From NCBI RefSeq assembly GCF_023156385.1, contig NZ_JAKZAK010000023.1, positions 38,781 to 102,780 of the forward strand: a DNA stretch of 64,000 nt, in the 5' to 3' direction. Below are positions 34,652 to 43,602 of this stretch, piece by piece. This DNA is from Marinobacter xestospongiae (lineage in GTDB: Bacteria > Pseudomonadota > Gammaproteobacteria > Pseudomonadales > Oleiphilaceae). The translations under genes and the position numbers were made by a program. The notes below the pieces were generated by a model, which did no database searches, was not told the origin of the DNA, and saw nothing but the letters and a program-made list of their open reading frames with translations. Positions within the stretch are counted from its first letter, which is position 1. Each line of letters opens with the position of its first letter.

Positions 34652-36367
34652 CTACGGGCATTGGCCGCTCTGGTAGTGACCAGGTGCGGTCTCTCTCACC
34701 CACGAGGACAACCCGGCCACTGCCCCCAGGTAGTCATCCCCGCCGTAGCTGAAGTAACCGCCTGCGTAGTAGGCCCGGCCGGCAAGGCTGTGGTTGAGGT
34801 TGGTGTCCTGCCAGTCGGTGCAGACGGTGTCGCCTGGATTGCTATCGTCGCCGCAGGCGGCCGGTTCGCTGCTGTACCAGCTCCCCGGGACGCCTTCATG
34901 AAGTGTTACCTGGCTCCAGGTATCGAACGACCCGCCGATATCGATGTTATCTCCGCTGGCGTAAGCCCGTAGATTGGAGGTGCCGCCAGCATAAGCCCGC
35001 CCTGTTGCGATGTGGGTGTCGGGCGAGGCAGTGGCTTGCTCACAGGTTTCAATGGGCGTGTTGGGATCGACGACCGTGACGGTTCGCTCCCGGGTTGTGT
35101 TGTTGTCAGCGCTGTCGGTGGCCGAGTAGGTGCAGAAGTAATCACCAACTGTGGTGGTGTCGACGTCGCTGCAGTCTGCGGTGACGCTGAGCTGACCGTC
35201 TTCGCTGTCTTCCGCCGTCGCTCCGGGATCGGTGAAGGGCTCGCCCAGGTTCACCGTCATTGGGTTGTTTCCAATCAATGTGATCACTGGGAAGCCGCTG
35301 GTACTGCCATTTTTCGGGTGACGGTCGAAGAAATCCCAGACGATGTCGGGATAGCTGGGGCCAACCCGTACTGACCACTTGCCGTTGTTGCCATGCTCTC
35401 CGCCGATCCAGTAGTGACCATGATCGGTGTCTTGCAAGTTCGGTGTGGCCAAGGGGCCGTCCAGGAATATGGTTTCCACCAGTGAGCGTTGGCCGGCCTG
35501 ACCGTTCTCGGTATAGCGGGTGTGCTGGCATTGATGGCGGTCCTGATAGTACGGAGAGCAGGCCGTTGACGAGGCTTCGCTGTTACCCTGGGAGCTGCCG
35601 TCACTCCCAAACACCTGCAGGTGGCCGTCCCGGATGTTGTTGGCCGCTGTCTGCAAAACCGTACAGTCATTGGCGTTCTGAAGAACCATCAGTGGGATGG
35701 GGTAGTCATCGTCCAGCTCAGCCGCCATGTCTGAGGCCACCTGTGACACGCTGTGGAAAGACGCGCTGCCCGGGCATTGGCCAGTCAGAGATACCGAGGC
35801 GGCATCCTCACCGTAGGGCAGTCCAGAGGCGGCGGCTGCAGCGGCCCAGTATTCGTTGTGTGCAGTTGCAGCGACAACCGCCATGGCGCCGCCAGAGGAC
35901 AGGCCGGTGATGTATCGCCGCTCGGGATCGATGGCAAACGCGTCCTCAACGGCAAGGCCGATTTGATGCAGATCTTCGACTTCTCCGCGGCCTTGGTGAC
36001 GATGATGATCAAACCAGAAGCCCCAGCAGTTTTCATTGCGCAGACCGTCATAGCTGCTGATGAACGGGGCGACCAGCACGAAGCCATACTGGTCCGCGGC
36101 TGCGGTAAGACCCCAGTCAGCGAGCACGTCGGCGTTACTCTGTTTGCAGCCGTGCAGAGCCATCACCATCGCTGCCGGCGTGGTGAGATTGTCCGGGACA
36201 TAGACCTGGTAGTCCCTGGCGCGGGACTGGCTATAGGCCTGTTGTGGCAGGGTGTAGCTGTAAGTCTGTCCGGCCATTGTCGGAGCGCTCGTCAACGACA
36301 GCACCATGGAGACAACGACGAGAGCCAGCAGGCTGAGCTGTGTCAGCCGGGTTGGATAAACAGTCAT
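34652..36367 (-). CDS. Secreted PHA/PHB depolymerase-type esterase with C-terminal repeat module
   Basis: 571 aa. Signal peptide at the start. The catalytic domain (about 30-340) has VMALHGCKQSNADVLADWGL and the lipase box GLSSGGAMAVVA; LMVLQNANDCTVL holds the acid and DTDHGHYWIGGEHG the His. Next comes a DUF5011/HYR-like Ig domain (GEPFTDPGATAEDSEDGQLS), then a C-terminal module with two copies of an H-x-x-x-GRAYxGG motif (HIATGRAYAGG and HSLAGRAYYAGG), probably substrate binding. It should release hydroxyalkanoate oligomers from polymer outside the cell. AAGGAA precedes the ATG; a candidate sigma-54 site lies upstream. Confidence 0.88.
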   Translation of the reverse strand: MTVYPTRLTQLSLLALVVVSMVLSLTSAPTMAGQTYSYTLPQQAYSQSRARDYQVYVPDNLTTPAAMVMALHGCKQSNADVLADWGLTAAADQYGFVLVAPFISSYDGLRNENCWGFWFDHHRHQGRGEVEDLHQIGLAVEDAFAIDPERRYITGLSSGGAMAVVAATAHNEYWAAAAAASGLPYGEDAASVSLTGQCPGSASFHSVSQVASDMAAELDDDYPIPLMVLQNANDCTVLQTAANNIRDGHLQVFGSDGSSQGNSEASSTACSPYYQDRHQCQHTRYTENGQAGQRSLVETIFLDGPLATPNLQDTDHGHYWIGGEHGNNGKWSVRVGPSYPDIVWDFFDRHPKNGSTSGFPVITLIGNNPMTVNLGEPFTDPGATAEDSEDGQLSVTADCSDVDTTTVGDYFCTYSATDSADNNTTRERTVTVVDPNTPIETCEQATASPDTHIATGRAYAGGTSNLRAYASGDNIDIGGSFDTWSQVTLHEGVPGSWYSSEPAACGDDSNPGDTVCTDWQDTNLNHSLAGRAYYAGGYFSYGGDDYLGAVAGLSSWVRETAPGHYQSGQCP

Positions 36368-36411
36368 TGGCAGTTCCTTCTTGTTGGTTTTGTTTCCGCC
36401 ACCAGAATGAA

Positions 36412-36426
36412 GAAAGAACCGTGCCA
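36412..36426 (-). promoter_or_regulatory. Possible sigma-54 promoter of the depolymerase gene
   Basis: Read on the minus strand: TGGCACG-GTTC-TTTC. The -24 element is a perfect TGGCACG, and the -12 element sits at the right distance but reads TTTC instead of TTGC, losing the conserved G. It would start transcription about 33 nt before the ATG at 36367. Tentative because of the -12 change. Confidence 0.35.
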
Positions 36427-36534
36427 GATTGGCAAGCCGTTGATTGGCTGAGGGGAAGGTATTCGGCTGGTCTTAAGGTGACCTGTCAGCCGGACACCGG
36501 TGTCTGGAAAGCCGGACTGGCCGGTTTCGCAGGG

Positions 36535-37725
36535 TCAGGTTGCAGCCAGTTCCCTGGCAACCGCCCGCGGTGCACCCAGGGCAAGCAGGACCGCACCGCA
36601 GGAACAGGCCAGCATACTGACCACGATGGGCAGCAGGGCGTGGCCGCCAAACACCGAGGACAGCGCGCTTATGCCGCCGGCAATGGTGAACTGGGACGCG
36701 CCCAGAAGGGCTGCGGCGGTGCCACCGAGGTGGGGGAAGAACTCCAGTGCGTTGGCCATGTTGTTGGGGACAATACCGCCCTGGCAGCCAATTGCGCCAA
36801 TGATGCAGGCTACCACCAGCCACAGCGGTCCATTCATTGCCACCACCGCGACCAGGGCCACCAGTGCGGCAAACTGCATGATCACCTGCACCCGCAGCAG
36901 CACCACGGATGAGAACCGACGCAGCAGTGGCCGATTGATCAGGTTAAGGGTGGCCATCAACACGATGTTGGCGGCAAACAGGATCGAGAACTGACTGTTC
37001 GACAACCCAAACCACTCCTGGTAAATGAACGAGGAGTGAGTAATGAACAGCATCATGGTGCTGAAGCACAGCACCTGGATGCCAATGAATCGCATGGTGG
37101 TGCGGTGTTTCAGCACCAGCAAGTAGTTGGTGACCAGAGTCTTAACCGGGGTGGTCGCCCGGGGACGCGGTTGTAGCTTGGGAAACAGCGCCAGTTGCAG
37201 AGCCAGGACCAGGAACACGGCGTAGCCCGCGAGCACCAGAAAGATGCTGTGCCAGTCGCCAAACGACAGCATCATCGCGCCGAGGGAGGGAGCTGCGGCC
37301 GGGGCGATGAACATGATCAGGCCGATCATGCCAAACAGACGTGCGGCATCCTGGCCGCCAACCTGATCCCGTACAATGGCAGGCACCGAGACGGCACAGA
37401 AGGCGCCGCCAACGCCCTGGGCAATCCGCCATATCACCATGTCGGACAGGGAGCCGGCCTGGGCGACCATCACACCGGTGATGGCAAAGATGGCCAGACC
37501 GCCGAGCAGTATCGGACGACGACCGTAGCGGTCGGAGAGTGGGCCGCCCACCAGCTGTGCAAGGCCGAGGGTGGCGACATAGGCGCTCAAAGTCAGGCCG
37601 ACATCACTGTGGGGAATGCCGAAACCGTCCGCGATGCTGGGAAAGGCCGGCAGGTAGGCGTCCAGCGCCAGCGGGCCGAGGGCCACGGTCATTCCGAGCA
37701 GTAGAGCAAGGTGAAAATGAGACAA
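36535..37725 (-). CDS. Bcr/CflA-family multidrug efflux MFS transporter
   Basis: 396 aa, twelve predicted membrane helices. ALDAYLPAFPSIADGFG near the start and LVGGPLSDRYGRRPILLGGL (motif A) are typical of Bcr/CflA drug-proton antiporters; VPAIVRDQVGGQDAARLFGM follows in helix 4-5. The start is TTG at 37725, supported by a full-length AAGGAGGT ribosome site 5 nt upstream; the next ATG would cut off the first strand of helix 1. Divergent from the lipoprotein gene at 37958. Confidence 0.9.
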   Translation of the reverse strand: MSHFHLALLLGMTVALGPLALDAYLPAFPSIADGFGIPHSDVGLTLSAYVATLGLAQLVGGPLSDRYGRRPILLGGLAIFAITGVMVAQAGSLSDMVIWRIAQGVGGAFCAVSVPAIVRDQVGGQDAARLFGMIGLIMFIAPAAAPSLGAMMLSFGDWHSIFLVLAGYAVFLVLALQLALFPKLQPRPRATTPVKTLVTNYLLVLKHRTTMRFIGIQVLCFSTMMLFITHSSFIYQEWFGLSNSQFSILFAANIVLMATLNLINRPLLRRFSSVVLLRVQVIMQFAALVALVAVVAMNGPLWLVVACIIGAIGCQGGIVPNNMANALEFFPHLGGTAAALLGASQFTIAGGISALSSVFGGHALLPIVVSMLACSCGAVLLALGAPRAVARELAAT

Positions 37726-37957
37726 GGGCTACCTCCTTAGTAGGTAGATAGCTAACAGTATTTGCCCGGCTGCGGCAATGAGCAGTTTCCGAAAAGTCTT
37801 GTGTAACAAATGGTTGTATTGACATAAGGCGGATGCCGCAGCAGCGGAATGGTAACCCTACAACGGCTCCGGCTTCGGTAGAATACGCGTTAATCTGAGT
37901 CTCCTTAATGGCTCGTTGAATAACCCATACGAGACACTCGTGAGGAAGTGTGTGTTG

Positions 37958-38821
37958 ATGAACCGAAACTCGTTGATTGCCGGTCTGCTGGCAGCCGCCA
38001 CCCTGATCGGTGGGTGTTCTAACCCCGAGACACCGCAGGAAGTGTCCCAGCTCTTCTGGCAGTCGGTGATCGAGAATGACGCCAGTGATGCAGACGACTA
38101 CTCCACACTGGTGAACGAAGCGGCTTTTGATGGCTTTGAGCGGGACTGGCGGGGCGTGACGGTTCAGTGGGGCCGGGTGGTTATCGATGGCAATGAGGCC
38201 CGCATCGAAACGGTGCTTGAGGGCATGGCTCGCCAGACGACTCCGCTGGAGACCACCACCTACCTGGTCCGCAAAGGCGATGAATGGCTGGTGGACTATT
38301 ACCGCACCGGCGATGCCCTTGCGCAAGGACCACTGTTTGAACAGGTGATTGGCAAACTGGAGCAGCTGGGCCAGGATCTCCAGGCCCGCTGGTCAACCCA
38401 GTCCAGTGAGCTGGCGGACGAGATCGAACGCATGACCCGGGATCTGGAAAAGCAGGCAACCCTGGCGAATGAGCGTTTCACCCTTCTGTTGGAGGATTAC
38501 GCCGGCAAACTGGAGCAGCAGCTGGAAGCGTTGTCCCGCTCCATTGAGGAAGCTTTGGAACAGCACCCGTCTTCAACTCCGGAAGACCGGCGTCGGCTCA
38601 ACCAGGCGGTGATCCGGCTGGATGATCAGAGCCAGCGCCTGCAGGAGCCCGATCTGCAATCGGTGGCCATGACCACCCAGGTGGCCGCCGAGACCCGGCT
38701 GACCCTGGCCCAGCTCGGCGATGAGTTTGCCGGCTATAAAGCCGAATGGAACCAGCGGGTCAGTGACATGGAGAATGAACTGGCGGCGCTGCTCCGCCAG
38801 TTCACCGGCGCGGAGAGCTGA
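37958..38821 (+). CDS. Coiled-coil lipoprotein, unknown function
   Basis: 287 aa. MNRNSLIAGLLAAATLIGGCSN is a lipoprotein signal (lipobox IGGC, Cys20) with Ser at +2, suggesting outer membrane. The next 100 residues (TPQEVSQLFWQSVIENDASD ... YLVRKGDEWLVDYYRTGDAL) look like an NTF2/DUF4878-type fold. From about residue 115 the chain is a long charged coiled coil (ELADEIERMTRDLEKQATLA and LEQQLEALSRSIEEALEQ). ATG 37958; GAGGAAG lies about 11 nt upstream. No family function known. Confidence 0.8.
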   Translation: MNRNSLIAGLLAAATLIGGCSNPETPQEVSQLFWQSVIENDASDADDYSTLVNEAAFDGFERDWRGVTVQWGRVVIDGNEARIETVLEGMARQTTPLETTTYLVRKGDEWLVDYYRTGDALAQGPLFEQVIGKLEQLGQDLQARWSTQSSELADEIERMTRDLEKQATLANERFTLLLEDYAGKLEQQLEALSRSIEEALEQHPSSTPEDRRRLNQAVIRLDDQSQRLQEPDLQSVAMTTQVAAETRLTLAQLGDEFAGYKAEWNQRVSDMENELAALLRQFTGAES

Positions 38822-38827
38822 TCGCTC

Positions 38828-40414
38828 TTACCCGGTCACCGCTTCCGCTTTACGGCGACGAGTGCGGTTCGATTTCACCGGTTTGGGCGCTTCGGCCTGG
38901 CCGTAAGTGAGATCGTAATCCTCCAGGTTGAACACGTTCAGGCGTCGTTTCAGTGCCTGCAGTGACCAGGGCCAGGCGGCGAAGTTACGGCCGTTCTGGT
39001 CCAGGTAGTAGCTGCTGCAGCCGCCGGCGTTGAAGACCGTGGTCTGCAGGTTCTTCTGCACCCGCTCGTTGTGGGTCTTCAGTACATCGGATTTGATGGT
39101 GAGCTTGCGGATGCCCCGGTCGCGGATCTTCAGCAAGCCATCAATGATGTAGTCGAGCTGCGCTTCCGCCAGCTGGATGAACGAATCGTACACCAGCACA
39201 TTGGGTCCAAGGATCAGGAAGGCGTTCGGGGTGTTCTCGATGGCGGTACCGAGGTAAGCCTCCGGGGAGCTGCTGGCCCACAGGTCTGCCAGGCGTTCGC
39301 CACGGTCGTTGAAGACCTTCTGGCCAATGGGCGGGTGAGACACATCAAACCCGGTGCCCCAGATAATCACGTCCACTTCCCGCCGCTCACCGTTGGCGGC
39401 GATCACCGTGTTGCCCTCAACCTTCACCAGACCACTGGCAATCAGTGAGGTGTTGTCCGCCTGCAGGGCCGGGTAGTAGTCGTTGGCAAACAGAATACGC
39501 TTGCAGCCGATGTCGAAGTTCGGCGTCACGGCCTTGCGCAGGGCCGGGTCTTTCACCTGTACTTTCAGCAGTTGCCGCGCCGCAACATTCACTGGCTTCA
39601 GGAAGGCCGGGTTGCGCAGGCCGAAATTGATCACATTCAGTGAGCCGGCCACCGCTTTGCGCCAGCTTTGCTGGATCACGGGGAAGCGCTCAATGGCCTG
39701 CTTGCTGCTCGCCCCCAGCGCTATGTCCGGCTTTGGAAGCACCCAGGGAGCGGTGCGCTGGAACACCGTCAGCTCTTTGGTTTGAGGCTGGATCTGGGGG
39801 ACGAACTGGATCGCGGATGCGCCGGTGCCGATGACCGCGACGCGTTTGCCGGTCAGATCCACGTCATGGTTCCAGCGGGCGGAGTGGAACATCTCGCCCT
39901 TGAAACTCTCCAGGCCGGGAATGGCCGGTATCCTGGATTCGGTGATCGGACCGGTCGCGAACACCACGGTGCGGGCGAGGTATTCGCCGTTGCTGGTATC
40001 CAGGCGCCAGAGACCGACATCGTCGTCCCAGGCAGCCCGTTCAAGGGCGTTGTTGAACTCGATCAGAGGGGTGATGCCAAACTCATCGCTGACCCGCTCC
40101 AGGTAACTGAGAATCTCGGGCTGCTTGGCAAACAGGTTACTCCAGCGGCTGCTGGGGGCAAATGAGTAGGAGTAGAGCGACGACGGCACATCACAGCCAC
40201 AGCCCGGGTAGGTGTTTTCCCGCCAGGTGCCGCCCACGCGGCTGGCTTTCTCGATGATCTTGAAGTTGTGGTAACCGGCCTTGTTGAGCTTGATGGCGGT
40301 GGCAAGCCCGGAGATGCCTGCGCCGACGATGAAGGTGTCGTAGATCCTGGCGTTGTCGGACGGGGAGGTTCTGGCGGCTGCTCGCCGGGTTTTCTTGGGT
40401 GTGGAAGTAGCCAT
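38828..40414 (-). CDS. Flavin-containing (Baeyer-Villiger type) monooxygenase
   Basis: 528 aa. FAD Rossmann motif VGAGISGLATAIKLNKAGY, then the BVMO fingerprint FKGEMFHSARWNHD (FxGxxxHxxxW, near residue 172), and the NADPH motif AVIGTGASAIQFVPQI. A Lys/Arg-rich tail ends the chain. BVMOs insert oxygen into ketones to make esters or lactones; related enzymes act in alkane and steroid catabolism. It lies 59 nt downstream of an SDR gene and near a PF10118 gene on the same strand, a trio that suggests one pathway for long-chain or cyclic substrates. Confidence 0.92.
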   Translation of the reverse strand: MATSTPKKTRRAAARTSPSDNARIYDTFIVGAGISGLATAIKLNKAGYHNFKIIEKASRVGGTWRENTYPGCGCDVPSSLYSYSFAPSSRWSNLFAKQPEILSYLERVSDEFGITPLIEFNNALERAAWDDDVGLWRLDTSNGEYLARTVVFATGPITESRIPAIPGLESFKGEMFHSARWNHDVDLTGKRVAVIGTGASAIQFVPQIQPQTKELTVFQRTAPWVLPKPDIALGASSKQAIERFPVIQQSWRKAVAGSLNVINFGLRNPAFLKPVNVAARQLLKVQVKDPALRKAVTPNFDIGCKRILFANDYYPALQADNTSLIASGLVKVEGNTVIAANGERREVDVIIWGTGFDVSHPPIGQKVFNDRGERLADLWASSSPEAYLGTAIENTPNAFLILGPNVLVYDSFIQLAEAQLDYIIDGLLKIRDRGIRKLTIKSDVLKTHNERVQKNLQTTVFNAGGCSSYYLDQNGRNFAAWPWSLQALKRRLNVFNLEDYDLTYGQAEAPKPVKSNRTRRRKAEAVTG

Positions 40415-40473
40415 GGGTTGAAACCGTATTGGGTGACTGGGGAGTTAATTAGAGACTCCTAAGGGAGCGTCCG

Positions 40474-41325
40474 TTATTTGAAGAGCCGGTACGACAGTCC
40501 CAGGAATCTGGTGTAGAGCGCAGGTGATGCGCGCTTCATCATCCAGAACAGCTTGGCGTCAATCTGCGGCGTGGTGTAAAGCTGTCCGCGATCGAGCCGG
40601 TCCAGGGTCAGGCGGGCCACATCGTCACTGGTGGTCATGGCGTAATTCATCAGCGCATGGTCGGCGAGTTTGGAGTAGCGGCCGGGAATGCGTCCGTTCT
40701 TGATGATGTTGGTTGGCACCAGGGTCGGGCACAGCACGTTGACCCGGATGTCGTACTTCTTCAGTTCCGCCGACAGGGTTTCCGACAGCGCCAGCACCCC
40801 GGCCTTGGTGACGTTGTAGGCGCTCATCTCCGGCGCCGCGGTGTAGGACGCGGCGGACGCGACGTTGATGATGGCGCCCCGACCGAGTCGCTTGAATTGC
40901 GGCACGAAGTAGTGGCAGCCATGGATCACGCCCCACAGATTGACGTCGGTGCACCACTTCCAGTCCTCCAGTGTCAGCTCGTCGAAACGGCCGCCGAGGC
41001 CGACGCCGGCGTTGTTGATGACCAGGGTGGCGGGTTGGCCGAAGAAGGTTTCCGCTTTCTCCGCCAGGGCCTTCACCTGCTCGGCATCGCCCACATCGCA
41101 CTGCACGGCGTGACCCGTGGCGCCCGCCTGCCTGATACGGTTGACGGTTTCCTCCGCCGCTGCGAGGTTGATATCGGAGCACACCACGGAGCCATGGCGT
41201 TTGGCCAGTTCCAGGGCAAAGCTGCGGCCAATGCCGCTACCGGCGCCGGTCACTACCGCATAGGCGTGGCTGCTCGGAGCGGGCTTTCGGTTGAACAGGG
41301 ATTTCATGCTGAACGGTGATTTCAT
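40474..41325 (-). CDS. Short-chain dehydrogenase/reductase
   Basis: 283 aa. NAD(P) motif VTGAGSGIGRSFALEL, then NNAGVGLGG, catalytic Ser in VASAASYTAAP and YNVTK (Tyr/Lys), then VLCPTLVPTNI. It likely interconverts an alcohol and ketone, feeding or following the BVMO next to it. Starts ATG 41325 or 41307. It sits 46 nt after the PF10118 gene on the same strand, so PF10118-SDR-BVMO probably form an operon. Confidence 0.92.
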   Translation of the reverse strand: MKSPFSMKSLFNRKPAPSSHAYAVVTGAGSGIGRSFALELAKRHGSVVCSDINLAAAEETVNRIRQAGATGHAVQCDVGDAEQVKALAEKAETFFGQPATLVINNAGVGLGGRFDELTLEDWKWCTDVNLWGVIHGCHYFVPQFKRLGRGAIINVASAASYTAAPEMSAYNVTKAGVLALSETLSAELKKYDIRVNVLCPTLVPTNIIKNGRIPGRYSKLADHALMNYAMTTSDDVARLTLDRLDRGQLYTTPQIDAKLFWMMKRASPALYTRFLGLSYRLFK

Positions 41326-41371
41326 AGAGGCAGATCCTGAAAGGGGTGACCAAGAGCAAAGCGGGCGTGAG

Positions 41372-42310
41372 TCACGCCCGCACTGGCGGTACCACCTGTT
41401 TGACGAAGTAGGGGGTTAACAGGCCGGTTTCCGGATGCAGCAACCGCTCTTTGTAGTACTCGAGGTATTCGCTGGTGTCGTGATCGTTGGGGTGGAAATC
41501 CGGCCGCAGGTAATCGAAGACGTGGCCCAGGGTGCTGCCATACACACCGTTCTTGCGGCCGATCAGCAGGCCCAGACTGCGCTTGGCATCTTTCCAGAAG
41601 CTCAGGCTTACCAGGTTGCGGGGTTTGCGCAGGAACGGAATGGCGACGCCACCGAGCGGCACCAGGAACCAGATGGTGAACAGCGCCAGCGCGAACCCGC
41701 TGATTCGCAGCGGATAGCTGCCGGACAGCTCCTGGTAGACGTCGTAGGCGATGTCCTTGTGCTCTGCCTCTTCCAGCATGTGCCACATCCACAGGCCACG
41801 CTGCTTCTCATCTTCGCTGTGAAAAAAGTGGTCTTCGTGCTTCATCATGAATTCCGCCAGCACTGCGGTGAAATGCTCGATACCCGCCATCAGCGACAGT
41901 TGCAGGCGATGGGGGAAGCGTTTGAAGCCATAGTTGAAAACGTTCTCGGCCAGAAAGCGGTAAAGCGGCACCGGAAAGCGGTGCTCCTTGAGAATCTCGT
42001 TCCACTCTTCATGGACTTTCGAATGCAGCGCCTCCTGGCCAATGAGGGAGGTGACCCGCTGTTTCAGCACCGGATCGGTGAGAAAGTCCCGGTGGTAACG
42101 GGCGGTGTCGATGACCAGGTCCTCGCCGTAGGTCAGGAAGATCGACAGCGCCTCGAAGTAGGCGGAGGCCAGTTCGGCATTCAGGTAGAAGTTCGGGTCC
42201 GCATCCTGGGCATTGAAGTCGAACTTCATGTGGCGAATGGGCACTTCCGGCTTTTCTGCGGTCTGGGCACTGGCTTGGGATACCGGTTGAGCTGCGGTCG
42301 CGGTCGTCAT
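41372..42310 (-). CDS. Metal-dependent hydrolase, PF10118 family
   Basis: 312 aa from ATG 42310. Helical ferritin-like di-metal protein: the ligand-like repeats IGQEALHSKVHEEW, AGIEHFTAVLAEFM and MLEEAEHKDIAYDVYQ (ExxxH and EExEH patterns) are seen, then a membrane-associated hydrophobic hairpin (LALFTIWFLVPLGG) and FHPNDHDT near the end. Though named a hydrolase, the ligand pattern would equally suit a di-iron oxygenase; the reaction is unproven. A second paralogue is at 49532-50407. First gene of the BVMO cluster. Confidence 0.88.
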   Translation of the reverse strand: MTTATAAQPVSQASAQTAEKPEVPIRHMKFDFNAQDADPNFYLNAELASAYFEALSIFLTYGEDLVIDTARYHRDFLTDPVLKQRVTSLIGQEALHSKVHEEWNEILKEHRFPVPLYRFLAENVFNYGFKRFPHRLQLSLMAGIEHFTAVLAEFMMKHEDHFFHSEDEKQRGLWMWHMLEEAEHKDIAYDVYQELSGSYPLRISGFALALFTIWFLVPLGGVAIPFLRKPRNLVSLSFWKDAKRSLGLLIGRKNGVYGSTLGHVFDYLRPDFHPNDHDTSEYLEYYKERLLHPETGLLTPYFVKQVVPPVRA

Positions 42311-42705
42311 TGGGGAAACCTGTCCTGAATCGTCATCATGGGTGTGGCCAGACGCTGCGGAAGGGGGACCGGTATGAACGTCTGGCCTGGGTGGCACAAT
42401 CAATACACTCCTTGCAGGCTAAGCTGATCAAATGTTCGGATTCAATTCGGAACCCGCGTTGTTAAAGGCTGGGAGAATCCGCTGATGAGTCGTCTGGCAG
42501 ACCCCGCCATACCGCACGCTGTAGCGGTTTTCGGTAGGGCGGTGACGATTGTGTCTGAGGTGGGAGAGGTGCTTACCGAATGCTTGTTCGGGTATTGTTT
42601 TAGCGGATGACCGATCCTGTCGGTTGCAGATCAGGCCGTTTGGCCCGAAAGGTCATTGTCGATTGGCCGCAACGGCGCCCTAGAACATTCCCCTAGAGCG
42701 CCCCC
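42311..42705. other. Intergenic region upstream of the PF10118-SDR-BVMO operon
   Basis: 395 nt without a convincing gene. A 41-codon frame at 42485-42610 with GGGAGA upstream exists but shows no coding character that I trust. The promoter of the operon should lie near 42320-42480; I cannot define it. The left end (42678-42716) holds a triple 13-bp repeat listed separately. Confidence 0.55.
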
Positions 42706-42716
42706 CTAGAACAGCC
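42678..42716. repeat. Three tandem 13-bp units with CTAG, stops in all six frames
   Basis: Units 42678-42690, 42691-42703 and 42704-42716 all begin CCCTAGA. Because the period is 13, the palindromic CTAG puts TAG in each frame of both strands. The third unit supplies the stop codon of the DUF72 gene. Confidence 0.85.
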
Positions 42717-43551
42717 CCAGCTGGGGCGCTTCTGTGGTGAGTTGCAGTTCGGGTACTCCGGGGGCCCGAGCGTGCAGGAGTTCGCTCCAAAGCGCTGCCA
42801 GTGACAGGGCGTCGCCATTGTCAGGCATGTGCATGAATACATAGGGGGATCGCCCCTGCTCCAGCCACTGGCCAACCCGCTCGACCCAGGGGGCGAGAAA
42901 GGCCCGGTTTGATTCCAGATCCGGGTGGCCGATGTAGCGGACCATCGGTGGCGCGTCCACCGGTAGCAGGTGGACCGGAACACGGGGTTTCTTGCGTTGG
43001 GCGTCGACAATAACGTCCGAGTCTGCGGTGGCGGAGAACAGGGCGCGACTGTCAAGACAGACCCGGGCGGTGTTACGTTCACGCAAGCCGCGATTCAGGT
43101 GGCGTTCGGCTTCGCCTTTCTGAAAGAACGCCGGATGCCGTACTTCCACCGCACATCGCAATGGAGACGGAAGGCTCTCAAGAAACTGCCAGAGGTTGTT
43201 CAGGTGGGCGGGGCCAAAAGCGGCGGGCAGTTGTAGCAGAAATGGGCCGAGAACATCCTGCAGGGGCGATAGTATGGTCAGAAAGTCGGTAACCGTTTGG
43301 CCGACGCCTGACAGCAGCCGATCGTGAGTGACCTGCCGCGGAAACTTGAATACGAACCGAAAGTCGTCCGACACCTGGGCCCGCCATTGCCGGCATTGCT
43401 CCTGGCTGGGTGTGGCGTAGAACGTGGTGTTGCCCTCGACGCAATTGAGTACCCGGCTGTAGCGGGACAGTGGGGACGGCCCCGGGGCCAGTTGGCTGTT
43501 CCATTTCGGGTCCTGCCACTGGGGGCTGCCAAGGTAGTAGGGAAGGGACAT
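42706..43551 (-). CDS. DUF72 family protein (TIM-barrel)
   Basis: 281 aa. LGSPQWQDPKWNSQLAPG near the start, NCVEGNTTFYATPS, FKFPRQVTHD, PFLLQLPAAFGPAHL and YVFMHMPDNGDA are the standard DUF72 landmarks. The family folds as a TIM barrel and is close to endonuclease-IV-like proteins, but no activity is established. Start at 43551 (MSLPYYLG) preferred; an ATG at 43572 adds seven residues. Its stop lies within the 13-bp repeat. Confidence 0.88.
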   Translation of the reverse strand: MSLPYYLGSPQWQDPKWNSQLAPGPSPLSRYSRVLNCVEGNTTFYATPSQEQCRQWRAQVSDDFRFVFKFPRQVTHDRLLSGVGQTVTDFLTILSPLQDVLGPFLLQLPAAFGPAHLNNLWQFLESLPSPLRCAVEVRHPAFFQKGEAERHLNRGLRERNTARVCLDSRALFSATADSDVIVDAQRKKPRVPVHLLPVDAPPMVRYIGHPDLESNRAFLAPWVERVGQWLEQGRSPYVFMHMPDNGDALSLAALWSELLHARAPGVPELQLTTEAPQLGLF

Positions 43552-43602
43552 GACGCTCTCTGCTGGTGCCATTACGGAGACGGAGTATGCCGTGGTGTGT
43601 TC

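Noticed and set aside
41435..42328. 297-codon plus-strand frame opposite the PF10118 gene
   Set aside because: Antisense shadow; the opposite strand shows conserved metal-ligand motifs.
42485..42610. 41-codon frame with GGGAGA upstream
   Set aside because: No third-position GC preference and rare codons (ATA, AGG); not enough to call a gene.
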